Assembly (NCBI GenBank): GCA_022842745.1
Contig: JALHPA010000002.1
Coordinates: forward strand, 1-19,960
Length of the DNA stretch: 19,960 bases
DNA from: Pirellulales bacterium
Lineage (GTDB): Bacteria; Planctomycetota; Planctomycetia; Pirellulales; JALHPA01
Direction: 5' to 3'
The position numbers were made by a program, and so were the translations under genes. The notes under the pieces were generated by a model. It had not been told where the DNA came from. It saw only the letters and a program-made list of their open reading frames with translations, and did not search any database. Of this stretch, positions 7,537 to 15,252 are shown in pieces; the first letter of the stretch is position 1, and each line of letters opens with the position of its first letter.

Positions 7537-8331
7537 CTACGCCGAGATCCACGCCAGCGGATCGCGTTCGCGACGGCTGGACCAGATCGACAGGCCGCCG
7601 AATTCGCTGGACAACGTATCGGCCAACGCCTCCACCGCAAATCGCTCGCTGGCGTAATGCCCGGCCAGAATCAGACTTATGCCACGAGCTTGCGCAAACA
7701 GCGCATTGTGAAAGCTGGTCTCGCCGGTGACGAAGCAATCGCAACCCTGGTCCGCCGCCGTCCGGAGCAGGTCGCCTGCACTTCCGCAGGCCACGGCAAC
7801 ACGCCGCACCGGCTTTAAAGGGTCTCCCACGATTTGCACGCCGCCGATTTTGAGGAAGCCAGCCAGCCGCCGGGCCAGAGTCGACAGCGGCGCAGCATCG
7901 ACCGTTTCTCCAATCCGACCGGTCCCCAGGTCGGCCGACAACGGATCGGCCTGCAACGGAACCGCTTGCCGCAGGCCTAAGCCACCGGCCAGGCGGGCGT
8001 TGATGCCATTTGCCGCTGAATCGAACGCCGTGTGGGGGCTGCAAACTGCTATCCGAGCCGCTGACAAGTCCAACAGGAGTTTGCCTTCTACGGTTAGGGT
8101 CGTCACGCGGCGCAGGGGATGAAAAGGAAACGGATGGTGCGTGACCATCAGATTCACCCCGCCTTCGACCGCTTCGGCAACGCTCTCGGGAGTGACGGTG
8201 AGACAAGTCATGGCCCGCTCGACGATGGCGGAGGGATCGCCGACCAGGAGTCCCACGTTGTCCCAGTCGGCCGCCAGCCGTTGCGGGGCAAACGATTCCA
8301 GAAATTGGCAGATCGACCCGACCGAAATCAT
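7537..8331 (-). CDS. NIF3/DUF34 (YbgI-like) metal-binding protein
   Basis: 264 residues of the NIF3/DUF34 family, widely conserved proteins with a dinuclear metal site, sometimes annotated GTP cyclohydrolase I type 2 but of uncertain function. The family ligands are present: His65-His66 in VTHHPF, Asp104 in HTAFDSAANGIN, and His225/Glu229 in AGHYASERFAVE. The opening (ISVGSICQFLESFAPQRLA, then WDNVGLLVG) is also typical. Length matches the short two-domain form (E. coli YbgI about 247) with no PII-like insert. The start is ATG with only a weak ribosome binding site. It lies 53 bases after the secreted propeller-like gene and may be co-transcribed with it; the next gene downstream is 203 bases away. 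Confidence 0.92.
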   Translation of the reverse strand: MISVGSICQFLESFAPQRLAADWDNVGLLVGDPSAIVERAMTCLTVTPESVAEAVEGGVNLMVTHHPFPFHPLRRVTTLTVEGKLLLDLSAARIAVCSPHTAFDSAANGINARLAGGLGLRQAVPLQADPLSADLGTGRIGETVDAAPLSTLARRLAGFLKIGGVQIVGDPLKPVRRVAVACGSAGDLLRTAADQGCDCFVTGETSFHNALFAQARGISLILAGHYASERFAVEALADTLSSEFGGLSIWSSRRERDPLAWISA

Positions 8332-8384
8332 CGTCAGAATTGCCTGGGCTATGTCTTAATTCGAGTGAACCGCGCTTAAAGGGA

Positions 8385-9404
8385 TCAATTGGGCCTGTTC
8401 CGTGGAGGGCGCGCTTTGGGGAGCGGTCGCACGTCCTGGGGAGGGGTGGCGGGAAGCTCCCAGAAGGGTTCGCCGTTCCCTTCGCTGGTTAAATATAGCG
8501 AGCGGCCATCGCTGCCATAGCAAATCGATTCGCCATTCTTTCGCGGGGGAAGTTCCAGCCGCGCCGGAGCGCGAGAAAACGCCTCGGGCCAGCCTTCGTG
8601 GTCCAATCGCTCAAAGGCGAAAGCGGCGTCATCGGCGAGCAGCACCGCGCGCCGGCCGTCGCTGCTGATGTCCATTCCGGCCACCGGAGGCAGCTCCATG
8701 CTGCCCACCAACTTGGCCTCCGTTATCGATTGGTCAAGCGGCATGGTTGGCGGTTCTTCGTCCAGCAGCCGAGCGAGCGGCGCCTGGTACAGGTAGACGC
8801 CGTGCCGTTTTTCCTTGCTGGCCAGGTAGGCGTTTTGGGTGGTCGGATCGAAGCCGACCGCTTCGCAATTCCGCGGTCCATCCGGGAATTGAAACTGTAG
8901 GACCCGGAACGCGCGGATTGGCTGAGCGCGCTTTTTCTTATCCGGCGCCTTGGCTGGCTCCTCCACCAGGACCAACCGGCAGAACGGACGATTGAAATCG
9001 TTGTCCCCGGTGTCCGCCAGCAGGAGCAAATTGCGCCCCTTCCAGGCGAATGAGGCGATGTCCTCGACATCCGCCATTTTGATCCCTTCGACCTCTAACG
9101 TGGCGATGGTTTCCCCCGCGCGGTCGAGCAAGAACAACCGTCCATCCGCTCCGTCGTTGTGCGTCCAGAAGCATCCTGGAAACGCCAGCGACCGGCAAAG
9201 TCCGCTGCTTTCCTTGATTCGGCCATCGGACAACTTGCCAATCTTTCTGGCCGCCCCGAAGCTCGATTGGCTTTTGGCGCCCGCCTCGTCCGCGGCCAGC
9301 GCCGCGGGTAAACACCCCGGCGCACGGAAGCACCCCCCAGCAAAGCTGCAAAAGAGGGCCGCCAAGGTCGCGGCCAACGGCGGCACGAGCGGTGACAAGT
9401 TCAT
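8385..9404 (-). CDS. Secreted propeller-like protein of unknown function
   Basis: 339 residues from the ATG at 9404, chosen over a GTG at 9416 because GGGGTGA precedes it at normal spacing. The N-terminus is a long hydrophobic stretch (about 5-26) lacking a positive n-region, with a possible poor lipobox (AGGC) and an alternative signal-peptidase I site near ALAADEA. The mature part has repeated strand-like blocks such as ESSGLCRS, FWTHNDGADGRLFLLD, ADVEDIASF, LLLADTGDND, NCEAVGFDP and ISSDGRRAVLLAD. These resemble secreted beta-propeller proteins that score metabolite or sensor signals, but no catalytic motif is identifiable. It lies between a DUF1080 gene (92 bases upstream) and the NIF3 gene. 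Identity beyond exported propeller-like is not supported. Confidence 0.72.
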   Translation of the reverse strand: MNLSPLVPPLAATLAALFCSFAGGCFRAPGCLPAALAADEAGAKSQSSFGAARKIGKLSDGRIKESSGLCRSLAFPGCFWTHNDGADGRLFLLDRAGETIATLEVEGIKMADVEDIASFAWKGRNLLLLADTGDNDFNRPFCRLVLVEEPAKAPDKKKRAQPIRAFRVLQFQFPDGPRNCEAVGFDPTTQNAYLASKEKRHGVYLYQAPLARLLDEEPPTMPLDQSITEAKLVGSMELPPVAGMDISSDGRRAVLLADDAAFAFERLDHEGWPEAFSRAPARLELPPRKNGESICYGSDGRSLYLTSEGNGEPFWELPATPPQDVRPLPKARPPRNRPN

Positions 9405-9496
9405 TGGATACGTCACCCCCCCTTATCTCAGTCCCGTTCGGTCGCGAGTGGCGCCGGATGACCCCTTGCGCGACTATTGGCGATCGGGCTGATGAA

Positions 9497-10231
9497 CTAC
9501 AGCTCTCGAATCCAAATGTTGCGGAAGCGAATCGGGTTTCCGTGGTCCTGCAGTTGCAGAGGAAGCTTATCGGCATGAGCAGTGTATTTCGGCGCCGCGT
9601 CCCAAGCGGTCGTACCCTCGATCTCGGTATGGTTTTGCACCAGCACGCCATTGTGGAGCACGGTGACATATCCGGGTTTGGCCAATTTGCCATCCTTGTC
9701 GAACCGGGGAGCGTTAAAAACGATGTCGTACGTCTGCCATTCCCCCGGTTTGCGGCTGGCATTGACCAGTGGCGGGCGCTGCTTGTACAGGGAGGCCGCC
9801 TGGCCGTCGAAATAGGTCTCGTTCTGGTAGGAGTCGAGGATTTGGATTTCGTAATTGCCCATGAAGTAGACGCCGCTATTGCCCCGCCCCTGGCCGCTGC
9901 CTTCGACTTTGGCGGGAGAGGCCCATTCGATGTGCAACTGGCAATCGCCGAAGGACCGCTTGGTGTGGATGCCGCCGCCGCGCACCGTGGCCACGCCCTC
10001 CTGGATTTGCCACTTTTCGCCCCCCTCCCATTCGGACAAGCTTTTGCCGTCGAAGAGGACGATCGCGTCGGAGGGGGGGCCGTTCGGCTCGGTCCCCGGT
10101 TCGACGGTTTTGGGGCGCGGCCAGACCTTGCCGCTCAAGTATTCCTCGGCGGCGGCCCGAAAGACCCAACCGGCGATGCCCAAGGTCAAGAGAATTGCCG
10201 AGCCGACAATCGTACGGCGGACTGGGGTCAT
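9497..10231 (-). CDS. DUF1080 / 3-keto-disaccharide hydrolase domain protein A
   Basis: 244 residues from the ATG at 10231, which has a GGGAG ribosome binding site 10-11 bases upstream; a TTG at 10249 is less likely. An N-terminal hydrophobic segment (about 8-24) acts as signal or anchor. The rest is a concanavalin-like DUF1080 domain: IVLFDGKSLSEWEG, WQIQEGVATVRGGGIHT, RGNSGVYFMGNYEIQILDSY, KPGEWQTYDIVF, then PLQLQDHGNPIRFRNIWIREL at the end. The family includes hydrolases of 3-keto-glycosides made by Gfo/Idh-type oxidoreductases, and is greatly expanded in planctomycetes. No oxidoreductase or sugar transporter is in the window, so the substrate is unknown. It belongs to a different subgroup from its neighbour, to judge by the distinct central segment. 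Confidence 0.9.
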   Translation of the reverse strand: MTPVRRTIVGSAILLTLGIAGWVFRAAAEEYLSGKVWPRPKTVEPGTEPNGPPSDAIVLFDGKSLSEWEGGEKWQIQEGVATVRGGGIHTKRSFGDCQLHIEWASPAKVEGSGQGRGNSGVYFMGNYEIQILDSYQNETYFDGQAASLYKQRPPLVNASRKPGEWQTYDIVFNAPRFDKDGKLAKPGYVTVLHNGVLVQNHTEIEGTTAWDAAPKYTAHADKLPLQLQDHGNPIRFRNIWIREL

Positions 10232-10325
10232 GTTACGAAGCTCCCTCAATAGTCGATTCAGTTAGAATGGGACGCAGATCGATCGAACAAAGTTCAGCGG
10301 CCGGTTGAGTCCAAGCCGCCGTTGG

Positions 10326-10437
10326 CTGCCGGCGATCTTCTTTGCTGGCGGTCCGCTTGGCTGCCAGTCCGCTCTGCCGGCGGTTTACACTGCCGGCGGT
10401 CCACACTGCCGGCGGTCCACACTGCCGGCAGTTAGTG
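10326..10437. repeat. Degenerate tandem array, 16-bp unit CTGCCGGCGGTCCACA
   Basis: Units begin at 10326, 10345, 10361, 10374, 10390, 10406 and 10422. The units at 10374, 10390 and 10406 are exactly 16 bp, the last two identical, and the outer ones are degenerate (19, 16 and 13 bp). The last unit runs over the stop codon of DUF1080 gene B (10432-10434). Each unit contains CTGCCGGC, and the final one has the palindrome CTGCCGGCAG, so single-stranded forms could fold. Confidence 0.8.
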
Positions 10438-11139
10438 GATTTCGCGGATTTTGATGTTGCGATAGGCCACCTTGTCGCCGTGATCCTGCAGGCAGATGTA
10501 CCCGTTCTTGGCCTTGCCGAACAGCGGCATCGAGCCGAATTTGCTCTTGGCGACGCGCTCGTCCCAATCCTTGCTCCCCTTGACGTACTCCACGTATTTT
10601 TTGCCGTTCATGAAGTGCTGGCACTTTTCGGGCGTGATGACGATTCGCAGTTCGTTCCATTCCCCGGCGGGCTTGGTGGCGTCAAAATCTGGCTGGTAGA
10701 GTTGGTACAACCAGCCGGATTTTTGCGGGTCGTGACCATCCTTGTTGTCCTGCACCTGGATCTCCGGGCCGGTTTTCCAGGGCGTGTCTCCCTCTTCGGT
10801 TACGTGGTACATGATGCCGGAGTTGCCCCCCTTCGAGATATTGTACTCCAGCACCAACTCGAAACTGTCGTACTGGTCCTTCGTGATGATATCGCCGGCG
10901 TCCTTGGCGGCGCGGGTCAGCGCGCCGTCGACAATCTGCCAGCCGGGGCTGACTTTGTCGGCTTTGTAATTGCGCCAGCCGTCGGTCGATTTGCCGTCGA
11001 AGAGCAGCTTCCAACCCTCAGCTTTTTCCTTTGCCGAGAGCGAATTCAGAATGTTCTTGGCGTCGTCGGCGCGAACCGCCGAAATCGTCGCCACCAGCAA
11101 GGCCAACATCGAAAAACAACGCGCGCGGCTTAACATCAT
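10432..11139 (-). CDS. DUF1080 / 3-keto-disaccharide hydrolase domain protein B
   Basis: 235 residues from the first of two adjacent ATGs (11139, 11136), preceded by GGGAG about 10 bases away; the frame is open to 11307 but that extension runs through a tandem repeat and is not credible. A clear signal peptide is present (MMLSRARCF, then a hydrophobic core ending VRA). The mature protein is a single DUF1080 domain: GWKLLFDGKSTDGWRNY, PGWQIVDGALTR, FELVLEYNISKGGNSGIMYH, TGPEIQVQDNKDGHDP, PAGEWNELRIVI, then NGYICLQDHGDKVAYRNIKI. It is a probable periplasmic or surface glycan-active protein. It reads in the same direction as gene A, with 200 bases between them that include the 16-bp repeat array. 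Its likely promoter lies within 11140-11531. Confidence 0.9.
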   Translation of the reverse strand: MMLSRARCFSMLALLVATISAVRADDAKNILNSLSAKEKAEGWKLLFDGKSTDGWRNYKADKVSPGWQIVDGALTRAAKDAGDIITKDQYDSFELVLEYNISKGGNSGIMYHVTEEGDTPWKTGPEIQVQDNKDGHDPQKSGWLYQLYQPDFDATKPAGEWNELRIVITPEKCQHFMNGKKYVEYVKGSKDWDERVAKSKFGSMPLFGKAKNGYICLQDHGDKVAYRNIKIREIH

Positions 11140-11230
11140 CGCTGCAAAACTCCCAGCAAAGACAGGTAAATAGGCAGTCCCCGAGCCAGAATCATAACCT
11201 GCCCGCGGGCCGGAAGCTACCGTCTGGGCA

Positions 11231-11286
11231 CAGCGGCGCTGCGGCACTGCGGCACAGCGGCACAGCGGGACTGCGGGACTGCAGGC
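11231..11286. repeat. Tandem array of seven 8-bp units (consensus C[A/T]GCGGCA)
   Basis: Seven contiguous octamers: CAGCGGCG, CTGCGGCA, CTGCGGCA, CAGCGGCA, CAGCGGGA, CTGCGGGA, CTGCAGGC. The period is exact with substitutions only. It lies about 90 bases upstream of the DUF1080 gene B start. Confidence 0.85.
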
Positions 11287-11512
11287 GAACGACGGGATCG
11301 TTTGCAAGGGGCAAGCCGGGCCATGTACCGTGCTGGGTTGAGAATCGTGAAGTAATGAAGATTACAAATCGTTCACCTTTGGCCTTTTGATCCAGACGGC
11401 ATGCCTCGATTGCACGATGATGCTTACCAAATCAGTAACGTGAAACGTCTCCGCGCGATCGCGAACGGTGGAAATGCGCGCCTCTCGCTTCGCCTTTCAA
11501 CAAAAAAGTTCT

Positions 11513-11530
11513 CAATAAGCAAACTTATTG
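11513..11530 (+). promoter_or_regulatory. Perfect inverted repeat abutting the ICMT-like start codon
   Basis: CAATAAG (11513-11519), a four-base loop CAAA, and CTTATTG (11524-11530) form a perfect 7-bp hairpin ending one base before the ATG at 11532. It occupies the place of a Shine-Dalgarno sequence, and none is visible. It could be an operator, an RNA hairpin controlling translation, or chance. Confidence 0.5.
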
Positions 11531-11531
11531 C

Positions 11532-12167
11532 ATGCATACTCCCGTTGCGTTTGAACCGGTCACGCCGTCGCCTCGCTCCCCCGTCTTCCACCTCCTGGCC
11601 CGCTCACTCGCATGGCTGGTCCGCAAGCGAATTTTGGTTTCGATTGTGGTTGTATCCGTGCTGGTGGCGGAAGACATGGCGCTTGGATTTCGGCCGCACG
11701 ATCTCGTCCAGTTGGACAACCCCTGGACGCTCTGTGGACTGATCTTCGTTTTCGCGGGGCTGGGTTTTAGATCCTGGGCAGCGGGAGTACTTCGAAAGAA
11801 TCGTGCGCTTGCGGTCGAAGGCCCTTACAGCCTGACTCGAAATCCGCTTTATCTTGGCACGCTATTCATGATGATCGGTTTTAGTCTCCTCTTGGACGAC
11901 TATGAGAACCATCTGGTCATGCTCGCGCTCTTTCTGATACTGTACTTCCCTCAAATCCACAAGGAAGAGCGAGCGATGACGCAATACTTTGGACGGGAAT
12001 GGTCTGATTATGCTTCTCGCACGCCCCGCCTGGTACCGAGATCCACCCGCGCCGTTCGCCCGCTCGCTTGCTGGAGCTTCGGAAACTGGAGGAGCAACCG
12101 CGAATACAAGGCACTGGCGGCAACGATTTTGGCATTGACCGCGATCAAAGTATGGCACGATTTTTAG
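11532..12167 (+). CDS. Isoprenylcysteine-carboxylmethyltransferase-like membrane protein
   Basis: A 211-residue integral membrane methyltransferase of the ICMT/phospholipid-methyltransferase superfamily. Hydrophobic segments lie at about 34-50, 67-80, 108-121 and 127-141. The C-terminal SAM-binding signature is clear: GPYSLTRNPLYLG (97-109) and EERAMTQYFGREWSDYASRTPRLVP (145-169). Bacterial members methylate small or lipid substrates that are mostly unidentified; bacteria generally lack prenylated CaaX proteins, so the ICMT name reflects fold only. An extra hydrophobic segment (about 193-208) closes the protein. The ATG at 11532 has no visible Shine-Dalgarno and sits directly after a perfect hairpin. 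The permease gene starts 31 bases after its stop in the same direction, so the two are probably co-transcribed. Confidence 0.85.
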   Translation: MHTPVAFEPVTPSPRSPVFHLLARSLAWLVRKRILVSIVVVSVLVAEDMALGFRPHDLVQLDNPWTLCGLIFVFAGLGFRSWAAGVLRKNRALAVEGPYSLTRNPLYLGTLFMMIGFSLLLDDYENHLVMLALFLILYFPQIHKEERAMTQYFGREWSDYASRTPRLVPRSTRAVRPLACWSFGNWRSNREYKALAATILALTAIKVWHDF

Positions 12168-12198
12168 GCGGCTTTCGTCTGACGCCTGCTAGAAGTGC

Positions 12199-13383
12199 AT
12201 GAAAATTCTGACGCGGTACATTTTGACCCAGACGATGGGTACGCTGGCGATCACCGTCGCCGCCATCTCGGCCTTATTGCTCGTGTCGTTCGTGGTCAAG
12301 GAGGCCATTACGGAAGGCTTGGGGGCTCTCGAAGTCGCTCAATTGATTCCCTATTTGCTCCCGAATGCATTGTTGTTTGCCGTTCCGGGCGGCGCTTTGC
12401 TGGCGGTCTGCCAGGTTTATGGGCGGATGGCCGGCGCCAACGAGATTGCGGCCTTGAAGGGACTTGGAGTGCATCCGTTAACCATCGTCTGGCCGACGCT
12501 TGCGCTGATGACTCTGCTCAGCTTCGCGACGGTCTGGCTAAACGACGTCGCAATGTCGTGGGGGTATCTCGGAGCACAGCGAGTCCTGCTTGGAGCGATC
12601 GAGAATATCGCGTATCGCACGCTTGAAACGCGTAAGTCCTTCACGTCCAGAGCATTTACCGCCCACGTCAGTCGGGTCGACGGACGACAGCTCATCCGAC
12701 CCACGTTCACATTCCAATTGGCGGACGATCTTCCCGTCAGCACCGTCACGGCTGCAACGGGATCGTTGCGAGCCGATTTGTCGGCGGGAGTTCTGACCAT
12801 TTCGTTGTTCGATGGCCACGTGGAAACCGGCAGCACTCGCTTTCGATTTCCGGGTGCTCTGGATTTCGAAGTATCGCTCGATCGAGTCTCGCGAAAGGGG
12901 ACCTCCGGACAGTCGCCCGCCCACTTGTCATTGGCCGAAATTCCCGTTCGTGTGCAACAACAGAAAGTAGCCGTTGAACGCCTGCAACAGGATCGGACCG
13001 CCGTCGCGGCTTTAGCATTGCTAACCGGAAATATCGAACCTTTAGGCGATGCGAACTGGACTCCTTGGACCCAGCGACTGAAGGAAGAACAGGGACAACT
13101 CGGACGCTTGCAGTTTGAGCCCCCCCGCCGCTGGGCCAACGGTTTTAGTTGCCTGGGATTCGCCCTGGTTGGCATTCCGATCGCGATCCGAATGCGGAGC
13201 AGCGAGGTGCTTACCAGTTTCTTTGTCTGCTTTCTGCCGATCTTGCTTGCGTATTACCCATTGATTGCCGTTGCGACCGATCGCTGCAAATCCGGTACGT
13301 GGCCCAATCTGGCGATCTGGGGCGCAAACGCGGTGCTGGCGGTGATCTCCGTACGGCTATTTCGGCACGTCATTCGATATTGA
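12199..13383 (+). CDS. LptF/LptG (YjgP/YjgQ) family permease
   Basis: 394 residues with the LptF/G topology: three N-terminal membrane helices (about 13-33, 52-73, 93-115), a large periplasmic domain (about 120-310) and three C-terminal helices (about 315-331, 337-358, 370-388). In the family these permeases form the membrane part of the LptB2FG ABC transporter that extracts lipopolysaccharide from the inner membrane. The cytoplasmic segment RMAGANEIAALKGLGVHP (76-93) matches the coupling region that contacts the ATPase. LptF and LptG are usually adjacent, but only one is present here, with no lptB, lptC or lptA in the window. It follows the ICMT-like gene by 31 bases and converges on pntB. 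Which of LptF or LptG it represents cannot be decided. Confidence 0.85.
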   Translation: MKILTRYILTQTMGTLAITVAAISALLLVSFVVKEAITEGLGALEVAQLIPYLLPNALLFAVPGGALLAVCQVYGRMAGANEIAALKGLGVHPLTIVWPTLALMTLLSFATVWLNDVAMSWGYLGAQRVLLGAIENIAYRTLETRKSFTSRAFTAHVSRVDGRQLIRPTFTFQLADDLPVSTVTAATGSLRADLSAGVLTISLFDGHVETGSTRFRFPGALDFEVSLDRVSRKGTSGQSPAHLSLAEIPVRVQQQKVAVERLQQDRTAVAALALLTGNIEPLGDANWTPWTQRLKEEQGQLGRLQFEPPRRWANGFSCLGFALVGIPIAIRMRSSEVLTSFFVCFLPILLAYYPLIAVATDRCKSGTWPNLAIWGANAVLAVISVRLFRHVIRY

Positions 13384-13424
13384 ATGCCCTGCCGACGGTT
13401 CCGACGCAACGCCAACTGGCATTG

Positions 13425-14897
13425 CTACAACCCCTTGATCGCCGTGACCAACTGCGAGAGCGAGCTCTTCGCGTCGCCGAATAGAAGCGAGCACTTCGGA
13501 TCGTAGAACAGCTCGTTCTCGATTTGCGAAAAGCCGGGATTCATGCTTCGCTTGAGCACGATGATGCTTTTGGCCTGGTCGGCGTTCAGAATCGGCATCC
13601 CGTGGATCGGACTGGAAGGATCGTTCCTCGCGGCAGGATTGACGACGTCGTTGGCGCCGATGACCAGCGCCACATCGGCGCGGGGAAACTCGCCGTTGAT
13701 CTCGTCCATCTCGAATAGACGGTCGTAAGGGACGTTGGCCTCCGCCAATAGGACGTTCATATGCCCAGGCATGCGTCCCGCCACCGGATGGATGGCGTAC
13801 TTGACTTCGCCGCCATGTTTCTCGATCTGCTCGGCCAGCTCGCGCACCTGGTGCTGGGCCTGGGCCACGGCCATGCCGAAGCCAGGGACTACAATCACGT
13901 CCCGCGCGTAGGCCAACTGGATCGCGGCGTCTTCCACGCTCACCGCTTTGACGGTTTTTTGTTCGGATCCGATGGCGGCGGCGACCCCCTCCGGGACGGC
14001 GCCGAATGCGCCGAACAAGACGTTGGTGAACGAACGGTTCATCGCCTTGCTCATCAAGATCGAAAGCAAGAACCCGCTGGCGCCGTCCAAAGCGCCCGCG
14101 ATGATCAGAACGTTGTTATGCAGCGCGAACCCGGTGGCCGAGGCCGCCAATCCGGCATAGGAATTCAAGAGCGAAATGACGACCGGCATGTCGGCGCCGC
14201 CGATGGGCAACACCAACAGCACCCCCACCGCCAGCCCCACCCCGACCATGGCATAGAAAGCCGCCGCGTGCCAACCGCTGTCGGACGCGCCAAACACAAT
14301 CGCGAAAAAGAGCACCACCGCGAACGCAAACAAGCCGATGTTGATTTCGTTTTGCAGCTTGTAGGTGACGGGAGCGCTGGGTATCAACCCTTGCAGCTTG
14401 CCGAACGCCATCAAAGAGCCGGTGATCGTCAGCGACCCAAACAAGACCTCGAATCCGAGGGCCGCCAGTTCGATCCCGCCGATCGCCCCCCCCAAATGCC
14501 GCAAATGCTCGTAATGCTCGATTCCCACCAACGTCGCCGCCAGCGCGCCGAAGGCGTGCGAGATCGCCGTGCGCTGCGGGATGGCCGTCATCGGCATCCA
14601 GATGGAGATCGCCGCGCCGATTGCGGACCCCACGACCAAGCCCACAAGTATCCACGTGTAAGTGAGAATCTCGTGGTGCAGCAGCGTGCCGATTACGGCC
14701 ACGGCCATGCCGATCGCCGCCAGTTGCATTCCGCGGCGGGCCTTGTCGGGGGCGGTCAGCCCGCGCAAGCCCAGAATGAACAGCACCGACGCCGCCAGGT
14801 AGGCGAATTGGATCAGATATTCCCGGACGGCCGAGGTCGGCGCGGACGCCGCGAAGAAAGTCGCTTCCCAACCGCTGGCGAGTAAAAGGTGGGCCAT
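13425..14897 (-). CDS. pntB: NAD(P) transhydrogenase subunit beta
   Basis: 490 residues. The protein is the beta subunit of proton-translocating transhydrogenase, which couples hydride transfer between NADH and NADP+ to proton movement. The N-terminal two thirds is a bundle of membrane helices (including VREYLIQFAYLAASVLFILG and segments to about residue 280). The C-terminal NADP-binding domain has PGFGMAVAQAQHQV, AIHPVAGRMPGHMNVLLAEA, YDRLFEMDEIN, DVALVIGANDVVNPAA and SIIVLKRSMNPGFSQIENELF, all family signatures. Length is slightly above E. coli PntB (462), the extra being at the N-terminus. The start ATG follows the pntA membrane-subunit stop by 10 bases, indicating an operon. Confidence 0.95.
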   Translation of the reverse strand: MAHLLLASGWEATFFAASAPTSAVREYLIQFAYLAASVLFILGLRGLTAPDKARRGMQLAAIGMAVAVIGTLLHHEILTYTWILVGLVVGSAIGAAISIWMPMTAIPQRTAISHAFGALAATLVGIEHYEHLRHLGGAIGGIELAALGFEVLFGSLTITGSLMAFGKLQGLIPSAPVTYKLQNEINIGLFAFAVVLFFAIVFGASDSGWHAAAFYAMVGVGLAVGVLLVLPIGGADMPVVISLLNSYAGLAASATGFALHNNVLIIAGALDGASGFLLSILMSKAMNRSFTNVLFGAFGAVPEGVAAAIGSEQKTVKAVSVEDAAIQLAYARDVIVVPGFGMAVAQAQHQVRELAEQIEKHGGEVKYAIHPVAGRMPGHMNVLLAEANVPYDRLFEMDEINGEFPRADVALVIGANDVVNPAARNDPSSPIHGMPILNADQAKSIIVLKRSMNPGFSQIENELFYDPKCSLLFGDAKSSLSQLVTAIKGL

Positions 14898-14907
14898 GGC
14901 ATCAAGC

Positions 14908-15252
14908 TCAGGAGCGTTGCTCCAATTGCTTCGGGCTTCCGTTCTGGCTCACGGACAGAGGGCCGGGGCGGGAGTCGCGCTTGAACATCTTCAACATCCG
15001 GTCCGTGATCATGAATCCCCCGACCACGTTGATCGTGGCGGCGGTCACGGCAATCAGACCCAAGGTCACGCTGACCGGTCCACGGTCGGCGCCGGCCGCC
15101 ACCAGCGATCCCACGAGCGAGATTCCGGAGATTGCGTTCGTCGCCGACATCAGCGGCGTGTGCAACAGGGCCGGTACCTTGGTGATGATCTGGAATCCGA
15201 CGAAACCGGCCAGCACAAACACGTACAACTGCAAAATCGCGGTGAGGTCCAT
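14908..15252 (-). CDS. pntAB: NAD(P) transhydrogenase alpha subunit, membrane part
   Basis: 114 residues from the ATG at 15252; the frame is open to 15372 but the extra residues do not belong to the family. It matches the C-terminal membrane portion of PntA, which is a separate gene in organisms with three-part transhydrogenases. Three hydrophobic segments are visible (about 5-24, 34-53, 59-81), with the conserved TPLMSATNAISGI in the middle and INVVGGFMITDRMLKMFK near the end. It forms the proton channel together with PntB, directly downstream. The soluble NAD-binding subunit (PntAA) normally precedes it, but here only about 280 gene-free bases and then rpmA lie upstream. Its start has a weak GGA ribosome binding site. 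Confidence 0.92.
   Translation of the reverse strand: MDLTAILQLYVFVLAGFVGFQIITKVPALLHTPLMSATNAISGISLVGSLVAAGADRGPVSVTLGLIAVTAATINVVGGFMITDRMLKMFKRDSRPGPLSVSQNGSPKQLEQRS

Larger units (their letters stand above)
11140..11531. other. Divergent intergenic region
   Basis: These 392 bases separate DUF1080 gene B (minus) from the ICMT-like gene (plus). They hold an 8-bp tandem repeat (11231-11286), an AT-rich stretch near 11340-11380 and a perfect hairpin at the right end (11513-11530). A minus-strand TATGAT-like hexamer lies near 11195, but no convincing -35 accompanies it. Open frames here are short and repeat-derived. Confidence 0.5.

Noticed and set aside
9392..10252. Plus-strand open frame (286 codons) opposite DUF1080 gene A
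   Set aside because: It is a high-GC antisense shadow; the DUF1080 domain on the minus strand explains the sequence.
10326..10437. CRISPR array
   Set aside because: The 16-bp units are directly adjacent with no spacers, and no cas gene is present.
11140..11307. N-terminal extension of DUF1080 protein B
   Set aside because: It is encoded by the 8-bp repeat and lies ahead of a good signal peptide with its own ribosome binding site.
13384..13424. Hairpin aatgcc/ggcatt between lptF/G-like and pntB as a terminator
   Set aside because: The stem is only 6 bp with a loop of nearly 30 bases and no T-run; too weak to call.
13761..14885. Plus-strand open frame (374 codons) opposite pntB
   Set aside because: The His/Arg/Gln/Gly-rich product has no recognisable domain, while the minus strand is unmistakably pntB.
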